Shown piece after piece: positions 16,454 to 25,731 of a stretch of 64,000 bases of DNA. The notes beneath the pieces are model-generated. The model did not search any database, had not been told where the DNA came from, and saw nothing but the letters and a program-made list of their open reading frames with translations. The position numbers and the translations under genes are program-made. How positions within the stretch are numbered: position 1 is the stretch's first letter; each line of letters starts with the position of its first letter. The DNA comes from Fidelibacterota bacterium (GTDB lineage Bacteria > Fidelibacterota > UBA8477 > JABMPR01): assembly GCA_024278595.1 (NCBI GenBank), contig JAJRSW010000012.1, positions 21,421 to 85,420 on the forward strand. The letters run 5' to 3'.

Positions 16454-17989
16454 TTAAAGATCGAAGGAAATGCCTTGAGCCAGGGGTAAATCCTTGCTCC
16501 AATTAATGGTATTGGTTTGTCGTCGCATGTAAGCCTTCCAGGCATCAGAACCTGATTCTCGCCCGCCACCAGTCTCTTTCTCGCCGCCAAAGGCCCCACC
16601 GATCTCAGCACCTGAGGTTCCAATATTCACATTGGCAATCCCACAATCAGAACCGACATGGGATAGGAATTGCTCTGCATGCTGCATATTCATGGTAAAG
16701 ATAGCTGAAGAGAGTCCCTGGGGTACTGCATTATGAATATCGATGGCTTCATCAATGGTCTTAAACGGAATTATGTACAGGATGGGAGCAAAGGTCTCTC
16801 TCTGGATGATATCCCAGTGATTTTCACCAATAACAATGGTGGGCTCCACGAAATAGCCGGATTTTTCCTTGAGGGCTTTCCCACCGGCGACAATTTTGCC
16901 ACCCACTTGTTTGATCTCGCTGATAGCCTGTTCATAGACCTCAACTGCCCCGGCATCTACCAGAGGTCCCATGAGGGTATCTTCTTTCAATGGGTCACCG
17001 ATCCGGACTTGACCATAGGCTTTCACCAGTCGCTGGACAAAGCTGTCCATGATATTTTCCTGAATGATGATCCGGCGCGTAGAGGTACAACGTTGTCCGG
17101 CAGTCCCCACGGCCCCGAAAACGGTGGCAGGGATGGCCATATCCAGATTGGCAGTGTCATCAATGATAATAGCATTATTGCCACCAAGCTCCAGGATGGT
17201 ACTTCCAAAACGTTTGGCGACTACTTCACCAACGTGGCGCCCCATGGGTGTGGAACCAGTAAAGGAGACCATTGGAATCCGCTTGTCATTTATCAGGCGT
17301 TCACCAATGACCGATCCGCGACCAATCACCAGATTAAAGATTCCCTTATAGCCATTTTCTTCCAGAACCTGATTGCAGATATTTTGCACGGCAATACCAC
17401 ACAGGGGGGCTGTTGAGGAGGGCTTCCAGATGGTGGTGTCACCGGCAATAGCAGCCAGAAAGGAGTTCCAGGCCCAGACAGCCACCGGAAAATTAAAGGC
17501 CGAGATCACACCCACCACTCCCAGCGGATGGTATTGATCATACATGCGGTGTTGGAAACGTTCGGAGTGCATGGTGCTACCATAGAGCATCCTGGATTGA
17601 CCGACGGCAAAATCGGCGATATCGATCATCTCCTGGACCTCACCGTCGCCTTCCTGTTTGATCTTACCCATCTCCAAGGCCACCAGACTTCCCAGGGCAT
17701 CCTTTTTCTCACGCAGTGCCACGCCCATTTTGCGGACTAATTCACCGCGAATGGGAGCGGGCACCTGACGCCATTCCTTGAAAGCTTCGTCAGCTGCAGC
17801 AACGACCTGTTCATAAGCTGCTTCAGTACACTGATACACATTTGCGATCACTTCGCCGGTTGCCGGATTGCGAGATTTTAAAACGTCTGATCCCGTGGTT
17901 GCCAACCATTCACCGGCACCTATACTGGCACCTGCATTAAATTCTTCAACACCTAATTCTTTTAAAAAGTCCACATTATCCTCACTCAT
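16454..17989 (-). CDS. Alpha-aminoadipic semialdehyde dehydrogenase (ALDH7-type)
   Basis: NAD-dependent aldehyde dehydrogenase that oxidises 2-aminoadipate 6-semialdehyde, the last step of the saccharopine route of lysine breakdown. Catalytic Cys is in [12 protein letters not shown] and the general-base Glu in [10 protein letters not shown]; the cofactor region [12 protein letters not shown] is typical. About 511 residues when started at Met 17989 ([14 protein letters not shown]); an in-frame ATG at 18067 would add 26 residues overlapping the upstream gene but without a ribosome binding site. Overall resemblance, including [11 protein letters not shown] and [26 protein letters not shown], is to the ALDH7/antiquitin group. 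It directly follows a saccharopine dehydrogenase gene, which supports the substrate. Confidence 0.85.
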   Translation of the reverse strand: MSEDNVDFLKELGVEEFNAGASIGAGEWLATTGSDVLKSRNPATGEVIANVYQCTEAAYEQVVAAADEAFKEWRQVPAPIRGELVRKMGVALREKKDALGSLVALEMGKIKQEGDGEVQEMIDIADFAVGQSRMLYGSTMHSERFQHRMYDQYHPLGVVGVISAFNFPVAVWAWNSFLAAIAGDTTIWKPSSTAPLCGIAVQNICNQVLEENGYKGIFNLVIGRGSVIGERLINDKRIPMVSFTGSTPMGRHVGEVVAKRFGSTILELGGNNAIIIDDTANLDMAIPATVFGAVGTAGQRCTSTRRIIIQENIMDSFVQRLVKAYGQVRIGDPLKEDTLMGPLVDAGAVEVYEQAISEIKQVGGKIVAGGKALKEKSGYFVEPTIVIGENHWDIIQRETFAPILYIIPFKTIDEAIDIHNAVPQGLSSAIFTMNMQHAEQFLSHVGSDCGIANVNIGTSGAEIGGAFGGEKETGGGRESGSDAWKAYMRRQTNTINWSKDLPLAQGISFDL

Positions 17990-18050
17990 ATTAATATTAA
18001 ATATTTTGGATTCCTGTTTCGAGATTATTGCTGTTCCACAATTATAAGTC

Positions 18051-19367
18051 TCAAATCCGATTGACATATTCTTTAAATTTAATTCCCAGGGTCTTCAGCT
18101 CGGCCAGAACGGGCTCGTAGATCATGGGATCAACTGGAATTCGCACGCCGCTTAGATCGATCTGGTCCTGGAGGATCAGTTTTGAGACGATGGCCAGGGG
18201 TAATGAAACCGTGCGAGACATAGAGCTGTCTCCCCCTGGAATCCCGTAGTCAACCAGAGTGGAAGTAATCTTTTCATCATGATCCGGAAAGCTGGCTCTG
18301 AACCGGTGCTGGAGAGCAATCATATCACGCTCTCCCTCAGCATAAGCCATTTTTTCACTCATGATCCTGGCCAACAGATCAATGGCGGTTGCGTCCTCAC
18401 AGTCAAACAGACCCTGATCAAATAGTCCCAACCATTCCAAAGCCTGGATAGTATTCGAACTTTCAGCTATTCCCAGTTTTTCGGCTATCTGACTCCGGAT
18501 ATGATCAGGATCAAAATCATTCAGATCTGCCAGAATCTCGGCATAACTGGTCATCCCCTGCTCAATATCAACATCTTCCAGAAGATTTAATGCCTCAAAG
18601 GCCAGGATGTATTCATGCCAACCGGGATAGCGCAAAGTTCCTCTCAACAGCAATTCTATATGCCCAAAACCATAGCTATCTTCATATGAAATCGAGTCAC
18701 GGTTGGGATAGGCTTCAAATTCACGACCATCGATGGTCATGGTTGTGGTTGAATGAAAGAGCTCTTCCGCACTGACCTTTTTGATAGACCCGTTCTCGAT
18801 GTACTGCGCTGAGCTTTTGCCAGCCAGCAGGACGCCTTTGGGGCTCCAGGAAAATTTATAACCAAACGGATTATCGTTTGCTTCTGGAGCTGGTAAACCA
18901 CCACATACTGAAACAAATTCGATGATCTTCCCCCCGCGTTCTCGAATATCATGAATGATCTGCATAGCAGACATATGATCGATTCCCGGGTCAAGTCCCA
19001 TCTCGCACAGAAACAACAGGCCCTTCGCCCGGGCAGCCTCATCCAGCGTTCGCATTTCATCTGAAACGTAGGATGCATTGACCATGTGCTTTCCAGCTGC
19101 AAGACAATGTTGGGCAACAATACCATGCAGGACATAAGGCAACAATGACACCACCAGGTCTGATTCACCGATCAATTTCCCCAGGTGTGCCGTATCATTC
19201 ACATCCAGGGCAGCAGCAGTTCCCCTGGGGTGCTTGTTGATGGCTTTAAGTGCATTTCCCTTCAGGAGATCTGCCACAGTGAGTTTGAAGTCAGTATTTT
19301 TGAACAGATAGTCAATTATGGGCTGTGATACAAGGCCAGCCCCCAGGATCAAAACGTGTTTAGTCAT
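18051..19367 (-). CDS. Saccharopine dehydrogenase, glutamate-forming type
   Basis: The 438-residue protein starts with a Rossmann motif ([17 protein letters not shown]) and carries the family signature [17 protein letters not shown]. It resembles the SDH half of the eukaryotic bifunctional aminoadipate-semialdehyde synthase and yeast Lys9. It splits saccharopine into glutamate and aminoadipate semialdehyde in the degradative direction. The gene lies ten bases after the lysine-ketoglutarate reductase-like gene and just before the semialdehyde dehydrogenase, so the three steps are encoded in order. Confidence 0.87.
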   Translation of the reverse strand: MTKHVLILGAGLVSQPIIDYLFKNTDFKLTVADLLKGNALKAINKHPRGTAAALDVNDTAHLGKLIGESDLVVSLLPYVLHGIVAQHCLAAGKHMVNASYVSDEMRTLDEAARAKGLLFLCEMGLDPGIDHMSAMQIIHDIRERGGKIIEFVSVCGGLPAPEANDNPFGYKFSWSPKGVLLAGKSSAQYIENGSIKKVSAEELFHSTTTMTIDGREFEAYPNRDSISYEDSYGFGHIELLLRGTLRYPGWHEYILAFEALNLLEDVDIEQGMTSYAEILADLNDFDPDHIRSQIAEKLGIAESSNTIQALEWLGLFDQGLFDCEDATAIDLLARIMSEKMAYAEGERDMIALQHRFRASFPDHDEKITSTLVDYGIPGGDSSMSRTVSLPLAIVSKLILQDQIDLSGVRIPVDPMIYEPVLAELKTLGIKFKEYVNRI

Positions 19368-19376
19368 GAGATTGTG

Positions 19377-20675
19377 TTATACTTTCAGAAATTGTTCCAG
19401 GTATTTATAATCAGGTGCCAGTTGACCACCATGGGCGATCACTGCTTTTTTTACTTCAGGTGGCAGATCCAAATCCGCAAATGATTTTGAATAATCGCAG
19501 GCACCCAGGGCTAACACAAACGGTAGTAAGGCAGCGCCAAATGCTTCCGAAGCCTCTCGGGGCAACTCAGTTGGTAAATTATCAACTGCCATGAGCAGGA
19601 CACCTTTTCCATGGAAACCCATTTTCTTTTCACCAGTTTCCGGATCATACACATAGACTGGATCAGGACTCAGGGTAGCCCCCGAATTGAATTGGATCGC
19701 CCCGTCGATGTCGCAGGTGATATCACCCACAACCATCAATGAAGGTGAGTTTTCATAGTGGGCTTTGATCTCATCCAATGTGATCAACCTGGGGTAAGGT
19801 GTATCCCAGTAGATACAACTCACCAGGATATGCATCTTATTGAGATATTGATTAAACTTTGAGCGGTATTTCTCGGGATGCTCAAAATAGTCCTGAAGCA
19901 CAAAATTATTTGCCGGATCAAGGGGCTCGAACATATCGACTTCTTTGAATACAACCTTCACGATCTTCCCTGAATAGCTGGCCAGATCGGTAGTAAGTAA
20001 ATCAGCAGCAGGTAGTTCCACCGAGGGGAGAATATCGAGAATCTCCTGGGCGCCTTTCGAAACGTTGCCATACCCTGTGATCCCGACCACGATAGCGGGC
20101 TTATTGACCAACCATTTTGCAATCTCTGACCCAATGGCTTGAAAAGCGGTCCTGATCTCGGCCAGATCCTGATAATCCTGGGCCTGTTTGATCTTGAGAA
20201 AGGGGCTCTCGATCCCCAGAATTTTCTGACGTTCTCCAAATGACCACAGAGAATTAACCATGCCAGCCAGCCCGGCGTGTCGTCCAAAAAATACCAGACG
20301 GCGATCTTGATCATCACTGATCAATTCATAGTCCAACAAGGTCGCTCCCACAGCCAGAATATGCTGCAGCATGGGCATGTTATAGTCCTGCCCTTTGATG
20401 GTATGGGAAAAATAGAGATAGGACTGGTTGGCATGAATATCTTTAATCGCTATCTCCTTGACGGCCATGACCAGATTGGCGGCACTGAGATCAGCGGACA
20501 TCTGGATTCCCAGGGAATGAAACTCATGGTCCTGAAATTTGCGTTGTGCGGAGGGTTGGACAGTGATGGATAGTTGGGGGTTCTCATTTTGTAATTGCTG
20601 AATCTGGATCGGTGTCAGCGGGATGCGTGCCTCCCCCGGTTTGTGCTCAGCTATGATTCCAATTTTAGCAGTCAT
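19377..20675 (-). CDS. Lysine-ketoglutarate reductase-type saccharopine dehydrogenase
   Basis: A 432-residue protein resembling the LKR half of aminoadipate-semialdehyde synthase. The N-terminal alanine-dehydrogenase/transhydrogenase-like domain reads IGIIAEHKPGEARIPLTPIQI, followed by YLYFSHTIKGQDYNMPMLQ, FGRHAGLAGMVNSLWSFGER and a nucleotide-binding GITGYGNVSKGAQEIL. It condenses lysine and 2-oxoglutarate to saccharopine. It is first in the three-gene operon. In animals and plants LKR and SDH are one polypeptide; here they are separate genes. Confidence 0.85.
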   Translation of the reverse strand: MTAKIGIIAEHKPGEARIPLTPIQIQQLQNENPQLSITVQPSAQRKFQDHEFHSLGIQMSADLSAANLVMAVKEIAIKDIHANQSYLYFSHTIKGQDYNMPMLQHILAVGATLLDYELISDDQDRRLVFFGRHAGLAGMVNSLWSFGERQKILGIESPFLKIKQAQDYQDLAEIRTAFQAIGSEIAKWLVNKPAIVVGITGYGNVSKGAQEILDILPSVELPAADLLTTDLASYSGKIVKVVFKEVDMFEPLDPANNFVLQDYFEHPEKYRSKFNQYLNKMHILVSCIYWDTPYPRLITLDEIKAHYENSPSLMVVGDITCDIDGAIQFNSGATLSPDPVYVYDPETGEKKMGFHGKGVLLMAVDNLPTELPREASEAFGAALLPFVLALGACDYSKSFADLDLPPEVKKAVIAHGGQLAPDYKYLEQFLKV

Positions 20676-20971
20676 CAGTGCGAATTTCCTATCGTTAACA
20701 ATGCAGGCCCAAATGAGCCACGCAATATAGTTTGGGGGATTTATTTCTCAAGCTTAATGCGTTCAAGTTCCCCTTATTTAATAAGCAGTTTTAGTATTTT
20801 TCGTTATCCACGATATGGATCAGCATAACAGTGGGTGCTGTTTCCAGAGGTATGTGATGGTTTGGCAACTACGGTGCCTATAGCTTATTAAGGGAATGGA
20901 TCAACTCCATGGATTCCACCCCACAGGGGTTGCCTCTCCAGAGTAATCAGTGAAGATTGTTAAGGTTCCGG
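20676..20971. other. Intergenic region with lysine operon promoter
   Basis: A 296-base gap after the large sensor kinase. A short ACCCC-TGT-GGGGT hairpin lies near 20920-20935 but has no T-run. The promoter of the lysine operon must be here; no operator is obvious. Confidence 0.4.
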
Positions 20972-23824
20972 CTACACAGAGCTGTTGCCCAATAATTTCT
21001 GCAATTTATTTTGAAGTTCCTTCAGTGTGTAGGGCTTCTTAAGAAAGCCTGCCAAACCCTGACCCACGAATTTTTGCGTCGCATCCTGCTCATTATAACC
21101 ACTACACAAGATCACTTTTACCGCTTCATCAAGCTTATGTAATTCTCTAAAAGTTTCATGACCGTCCATGATAGGCATGGTCAGATCCAGGAGCACACAG
21201 ACCACATCACCAGCATGTTCCTGATAGAGTTCAAGCCCTTTCAGACCATTTTCAGCCGCGTAAACCTGATACCCATATTTTTCCAGCATGAGTTTACCCA
21301 CCACTCTCACAGATTCTTCATCATCTATGATCAGGATCGTGCCGCTACCTTTAAAGGGTTGATCTGTAGCATGTCCTGCACCCTTGTTTGGATGCATCGT
21401 AGCAGCATCCATGCTTACTGGGAATAATACTTTGAAAGTTGTTCCCTGGTCAACCTCAGTGTAGATCTTGATCGTTCCCAGGTGCCCCCGGACAATACCA
21501 AGGACGGCTGCCATCCCCAGTCCCCGGCCAGTAAATTTCGTTGTAAAGAAGGGATCGAAGATCTTGGAAAGGGTGTCCTGATCCATCCCACAACCTGTGT
21601 CAGAGACCTCCAGGTAAACATATTGACCCTCTGGAAGTAATTTATCTCCGGAGATTCGCAGCGCTTCAATTCCTCCATCAAGGTAGATCCGATCACAATC
21701 CAGGACCCCTGCAGATAGTGAGATCATGCCATTCTGATCCCCGATGGCATCGGAGGCATTGGTGATCAAATTCATGATGACCTGACGGATCTGAGTTGCA
21801 TCTCCCTCAATCCCAGGCAGATTTTGGGCGATGTTATACTTTAGAATAGCTTTTTTTGCCGTGGAGACCTCCAGGATATGGGACATTTCTCGAAGTAATG
21901 CACCCAGGTCCAGCGTTTCTACCACAAAGCGCCCTTTCCCGGAGTAAGCCAACATTTGCTTCGCCAGGTCTGCCGCTCGTCGGGAAGCTTTTTCGATCTC
22001 CAAAATATTATTACGGGCTGGCGACATGGGAGCTAGTTCCGTAAGTGCCAAATCAGCATTACCCAGGATTGACATGAGTAGATTATTAAAATCATGGGCG
22101 ATCCCACCAGCTAGAACTCCCAGGCTTTCCAGCTTCTGGGCGTGTTGCATCTGACGTTCCAGCGATTTTCTGGCTTCTTCAGCTTCGAGACGTTCGGTAA
22201 TATCATGAACAATGATGGATAGGACCATTCGCCCCTCCAGAACCAGAGTACTCTGATATATCTCAACATCACGTAACTCCCCACTGGCCAAGCGGTGTTT
22301 AAATATGAAGTAGTTCTGGTCATTCGCTTTAGCTCGCGCCATTCGGTCCTTAATTTCAGCAACTGGCAGGACATTGATCTTACTGATATGCATGCCCACC
22401 AGATGTTCGATACTGTAGCCATAAAACTTGCCTGCCGCTTGATTTGCAAATATGATATGACCAGATTCTGGATCCAGCATCATGATTATGGCCTGGTTTT
22501 TTTGAAAAAAGGCACGATAACGCGCTTCACTCTCTTTGAGAGCAACCGTAGCCAGGTGCTTGGCAGTAATATCAATTCCCACACTGAGGAGTCCAGCTAT
22601 GTCGCCCCCTGAATTGCACAGAATGCTGTTATTCCAGTGAATCAAGCGCAGCCCACCTGCTTTGGTGAGGATGGGGTTTTCATGCTCAGACGCACTAGGC
22701 AAATTCTTCAACGCATCCATAAAGACTTGAGGGATACTTTCCTGCTCATCTTCAGGAATGAACAGATCGAACCAATTCTCACCAATTACCGCTGCCCGTT
22801 GGTAACCAGTAAGCTGTTCAGCATAGTCATTAAATGAGGTAATATTGGCATTGACATCCAGAGTAATGATCAATGTGTTGGCGGTTGTAAGCAGGTTTTC
22901 CAGGTACTCCTTGGCGACCTTGAGCTCAGATTCTACCCGCTTGCTCTTACTGATATCTTTTATGGAAACCATTCCATGGCTTCCAACTGTTCGTTTCCCG
23001 GGTAGATCTTCCAGACCCAGGGTGATACTGATCAGCACTTCCAACTTTTCTCCCGTGAGGGTCTGAACTTCACCTTCGGAGCTGTATTCCCGAAGATCCT
23101 TGGTAAGCACAATGATCTCCTCTTTCAAAACCTGGTAGGTCCTTTCGGTAAAGGTTTTGTGCAGGTTCTGAATGAGATCTGCTTTAGAAGTGGCTTTGAA
23201 CATTTTAACACTGGCTTTATTCACATCCAACACCACCAGCTTTTGACCGATCGTGCGGACTTCATCAGGATGTTCATCCAGGTATTTTCGAAAATCAGTG
23301 ACACCTGATTTTTTGAGTTGCTCCAGGTGATCGATGATGGGGCCAAAATCCTCTTCCCATAGTGATATGGGAGATTCCTCGAATAGTTGGCGGAAATTAC
23401 GCTCACTCAAACTCTGCTTTGTCTCCAGTTCTAATTTTCTCGAACGGTGTAGTCGCAAGGCGGCCTTGACTGAGGCAAGCAGTTGGGATTCAGCACATCC
23501 TTTTGGGATGTACCCATAACAATCCAGGTCTTCAATTTCCAGTAATGCTTCAAGAGCCAGGTCGGCACTGATTATCAAGAGTGGTACATCATACCTGGCG
23601 AGAGCAGTGCCAGCCATTCCAAAAATCCGAACATTATCCTGATCATTAATTTCTACCAGAATAAGATCAATGGCGACATCAGCTTTCAGCAGAGATTTGA
23701 TTTCAGCTATTTTTGAGACTGATGTTACACCATAATTATGTTTTTGCAGCGTTTTTGTTTCAGCTTGAGCAGATCGAGTTGCAGCCTCAATGATTAGGAT
23801 TGATTGCGTTGATTTTTTCTGCAT
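20972..23824 (-). CDS. Large hybrid histidine kinase (REC-like, PAS repeats, HisKA, HATPase, REC)
   Basis: A 950-residue soluble sensor kinase. Order: a degenerate receiver (1-120), a long linker/PAS (150-290), two clear PAS domains (about 310-430 and 440-555), HisKA with H577 in GGIAHDFNNLLMSI, HATPase (NLITNASDAIGDQNG; GRGLGMAAVLGIV) and a C-terminal receiver with Asp in VLLDLTMPIMDG and Lys in FLKKPY. In the N-terminal receiver the phospho-acceptor position is Glu58 (LVEIND) and the acidic pair is reduced to one Glu, so it may be locked in an active-like state. GGGGAG lies seven bases before the ATG. It is not in an operon; signal and output are unknown. Confidence 0.9.
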   Translation of the reverse strand: MQKKSTQSILIIEAATRSAQAETKTLQKHNYGVTSVSKIAEIKSLLKADVAIDLILVEINDQDNVRIFGMAGTALARYDVPLLIISADLALEALLEIEDLDCYGYIPKGCAESQLLASVKAALRLHRSRKLELETKQSLSERNFRQLFEESPISLWEEDFGPIIDHLEQLKKSGVTDFRKYLDEHPDEVRTIGQKLVVLDVNKASVKMFKATSKADLIQNLHKTFTERTYQVLKEEIIVLTKDLREYSSEGEVQTLTGEKLEVLISITLGLEDLPGKRTVGSHGMVSIKDISKSKRVESELKVAKEYLENLLTTANTLIITLDVNANITSFNDYAEQLTGYQRAAVIGENWFDLFIPEDEQESIPQVFMDALKNLPSASEHENPILTKAGGLRLIHWNNSILCNSGGDIAGLLSVGIDITAKHLATVALKESEARYRAFFQKNQAIIMMLDPESGHIIFANQAAGKFYGYSIEHLVGMHISKINVLPVAEIKDRMARAKANDQNYFIFKHRLASGELRDVEIYQSTLVLEGRMVLSIIVHDITERLEAEEARKSLERQMQHAQKLESLGVLAGGIAHDFNNLLMSILGNADLALTELAPMSPARNNILEIEKASRRAADLAKQMLAYSGKGRFVVETLDLGALLREMSHILEVSTAKKAILKYNIAQNLPGIEGDATQIRQVIMNLITNASDAIGDQNGMISLSAGVLDCDRIYLDGGIEALRISGDKLLPEGQYVYLEVSDTGCGMDQDTLSKIFDPFFTTKFTGRGLGMAAVLGIVRGHLGTIKIYTEVDQGTTFKVLFPVSMDAATMHPNKGAGHATDQPFKGSGTILIIDDEESVRVVGKLMLEKYGYQVYAAENGLKGLELYQEHAGDVVCVLLDLTMPIMDGHETFRELHKLDEAVKVILCSGYNEQDATQKFVGQGLAGFLKKPYTLKELQNKLQKLLGNSSV

Positions 23825-23982
23825 GGATCATCTCCCCACGATGATTTCTCTCTTTCACTCTATATGAGTATCGTCCCAGGAACAGAATTCATAAGAAAAC
23901 TAATCCAGCCTGAAGATGGTCATCCTCATGACACTCAAAACCCGGCAGACTCAATTTAACAGGTAGGTCAGAATCTGATACA

Positions 23983-24606
23983 CTACCTGGGATGGTTGAT
24001 CCGGATCCAATTACGGGTCATTTGTGCCAACCAATCATCCTCCAGAACTGAATTCGGGTATTTCCCGGCCAGCAACCGCTGTCGGCAGGCTTCAAACAGG
24101 ATCACTGCTGTTGCAACTGAAACATTGAGACTCTCTACCATCCCAAACATGGGGATCAAGATATTTTTATCTGCCAGCTTTGTCATCTCGGTTGAGACAC
24201 CGCGATTCTCATTACCCAGAATAATAGCAGACGGCAGGGTCCAATCAATATCATGGATGGGCACCGCATCGGCACTGAGCTGGGTGGAATAAATTTTAAA
24301 GCCCCGCTCTCTCAGATCACGGGCGACTTTTCCAGCATCAGAATATTTATGTTGTTTGACCCATTTTGCACCAGATGCCGTCACTTTGGGGTGTAATTTT
24401 GGGAAATTCTCGCGGGTGTAAAGCAACTGCACGGCATCGATCCCCACGGCATCAGCGGATCGAAATATTGCGCCTACATTGTGCTCATCATGAATGTTTT
24501 CAATCACCAGGGTCAGATCAAGCTGCCGATTCCTGACCACCTGTTGGATGGTGGACAGACGTTTCTCTGTCACCATGGTAGTCATTTGATCCGGAGTTTT
24601 GATCAA
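23983..24606 (-). CDS. trmH: TrmH-type tRNA 2'-O-methyltransferase
   Basis: A 207-residue SpoU-family enzyme. The trefoil-knot motifs are present: IENIHDEHNVGAIFRSADAVGI (motif 1), AIILGNENRGVS (motif 2) and IPMFGMVESLNVSVATAV (motif 3), with the C-terminal basic extension found in TrmH (Gm18 methyltransferase). The first possible start is TTG at 24606; an ATG seven codons later is an alternative. It follows the YbjQ-like gene by seven bases. Confidence 0.85.
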   Translation of the reverse strand: MIKTPDQMTTMVTEKRLSTIQQVVRNRQLDLTLVIENIHDEHNVGAIFRSADAVGIDAVQLLYTRENFPKLHPKVTASGAKWVKQHKYSDAGKVARDLRERGFKIYSTQLSADAVPIHDIDWTLPSAIILGNENRGVSTEMTKLADKNILIPMFGMVESLNVSVATAVILFEACRQRLLAGKYPNSVLEDDWLAQMTRNWIRINHPR

Positions 24607-24613
24607 CTGAGGA

Positions 24614-24931
24614 TCATTTTAATTTTACAGCGGTACCAAAAGCCATGACTTCCGCAGTACCCTGCATGATCATTGCCGTGGAAAAACGCACACAAACGAT
24701 GGCATCGGCACCCAGATCGGCGGCTTTTTGCTGCATCCGTTCAATGGCCTGATTGCGGGCGTGTGCCATCATTTCGGTATACTCAGGGACTTCGCCTCCC
24801 ACAATGGTCCGTAATCCTGCCACAATGTCCCGCCCAATATTGCGAGCCCGGATCGTGCTGCCAGTAGCAACACCAAGATGTTCTATGATCTCTTTCCCGG
24901 CCACATGCTCTGTGGTATACCATGCTACCAT
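24614..24931 (-). CDS. YbjQ/UPF0145 family protein
   Basis: A 105-residue protein with the YbjQ signature: GVATGSTIRARNIGRDIVAGLRTIVGGE, then ARNQAIERMQQKAADLGADAIVCVRF. These form pentameric putative heavy-metal-binding folds; function is unproven. The start ATGG overlaps the TAG stop of the small upstream membrane peptide gene, after the strong site GGAGGGAG, indicating coupled translation. Confidence 0.88.
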   Translation of the reverse strand: MVAWYTTEHVAGKEIIEHLGVATGSTIRARNIGRDIVAGLRTIVGGEVPEYTEMMAHARNQAIERMQQKAADLGADAIVCVRFSTAMIMQGTAEVMAFGTAVKLK

Positions 24932-25029
24932 TTCTCCCTCCTGAAGGTTTCTTTGTCTTTCAGCTCATTTTTCTGGATTAGAACATAGATGATTCCAATA
25001 ACCAGAGCTAGAATCAGTATTATTTTCAT
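24925..25029 (-). CDS. Small single-span membrane peptide (34 residues)
   Basis: A short gene below usual size cut-offs. It starts with MKIILILALVIGIIYVLI, a single hydrophobic helix, and ends in a charged KDKETFRREKW tail that would face the cytoplasm. AAAGGGAG is well placed before the ATG. Its final codons contain the ribosome binding site of the YbjQ-like gene and its stop codon overlaps that start, so the two are translationally coupled. Function unknown; it might anchor the YbjQ-like protein. Confidence 0.6.
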   Translation of the reverse strand: MKIILILALVIGIIYVLIQKNELKDKETFRREKW

Positions 25030-25061
25030 ACTCTCCCTTTCAGTTGAACAGTTCCAAACAA

Positions 25062-25388
25062 TCAGGTCGTGTTGGCTCCATCGCTGTCTGACTCTTTCCC
25101 TAATTCCCGCAGGAGGGTCAGAGTATATATTCCGGCATCGTGACGATCTGCCCAGGCAAACTGGATGGCATAGTGACCGACCCATTTAAAAGATTGCAAT
25201 TCATAGGTCGTGTCAGATTTTAACACTGGGATACCAAAGGTCTTATTCCCAAACAGGTCACTCTCGCCTGAACAATTGGCGCAGGGACACGCATCCCGGA
25301 GCTTATGAAAGTCGATGAGAGATTCAACCCCATCGTCCCAGCGGATTGCCAAGCCGACCGGTAATTTTATAATTTCTGATATTTTCAT
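25062..25388 (-). CDS. DUF971 protein
   Basis: The 108-residue protein matches the DUF971 family, the small N-terminal module of gamma-butyrobetaine hydroxylases often found alone near iron-sulfur genes. Visible are LAIRWDDGVESLIDFHKLRDACPCANC, with the Cys cluster CPCANC, and WVGHYAIQFAWADRHDAGIYTLTLLREL. The fold may bind metal or an iron-sulfur cluster; its role is unknown. AAAGGA precedes the start. Confidence 0.88.
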   Translation of the reverse strand: MKISEIIKLPVGLAIRWDDGVESLIDFHKLRDACPCANCSGESDLFGNKTFGIPVLKSDTTYELQSFKWVGHYAIQFAWADRHDAGIYTLTLLRELGKESDSDGANTT

Positions 25389-25598
25389 TTGAGTTGATCC
25401 TTTCAGGGAAAAATATAACCCCTCAGATGGAATGTTTATAGCTCATAATCCTTGAACAACATCGTTCCTTTACCTGGCGAGTATAAGGGGGCTAGCTTCA
25501 AGCTGTTCTGTTATTGCAAACCGTTTATCGCCTGGATATATGATGGCCACCTGTTTTAGTTTCAGATCATGGAGTGCGTGACGGATGGAGGGCGTTAT

Positions 25599-25653
25599 GT
25601 CGAGTAGGCCTGTCGCCATCATAGACAGCCTGATGGCGCCAGGCCTACTCTAC
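25599..25653. repeat. Long intergenic inverted repeat
   Basis: Two 23-base arms (25599-25621 and 25631-25653) pair at 21 positions around a nine-base loop; the arms contain GAGTAGGCCTG and CAGGCCTACTC. It is not followed by a T-run and lies beyond the transporter's terminator, so it looks like a palindromic repeat unit and not a terminator. Confidence 0.7.
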
Positions 25654-25680
25654 ATTAATCATGAGACCTTGAACAAAGCT

Positions 25681-25707
25681 AAAAAAGCCCCGGTAAAAAC
25701 CGAGGCT
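25681..25707 (-). terminator. Rho-independent terminator of the Atg22-type transporter gene
   Basis: Minus strand: 9-bp stem AGCCTCGGT/ACCGGGGCT, TTTT loop, then TTTTTT. It starts 25 bases after the stop codon at 25732. Confidence 0.88.
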
Positions 25708-25731
25708 CGTTTGAGTTATTTGGGTTGTGCG

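Larger units (their letters stand above)
25389..25731. other. Intergenic region with hairpin and terminator
   Basis: A 343-base gap between the Atg22-type transporter and DUF971 genes. It contains the 55-base inverted repeat at 25599-25653, the transporter's terminator at 25681-25707 and the DUF971 promoter region; no other gene is seen. Confidence 0.55.

Noticed and set aside
16733..17416. 227-codon open frame antisense to the semialdehyde dehydrogenase
   Set aside because: A long opposite-strand frame created by codon bias inside a well-conserved gene; no motif or start signal.
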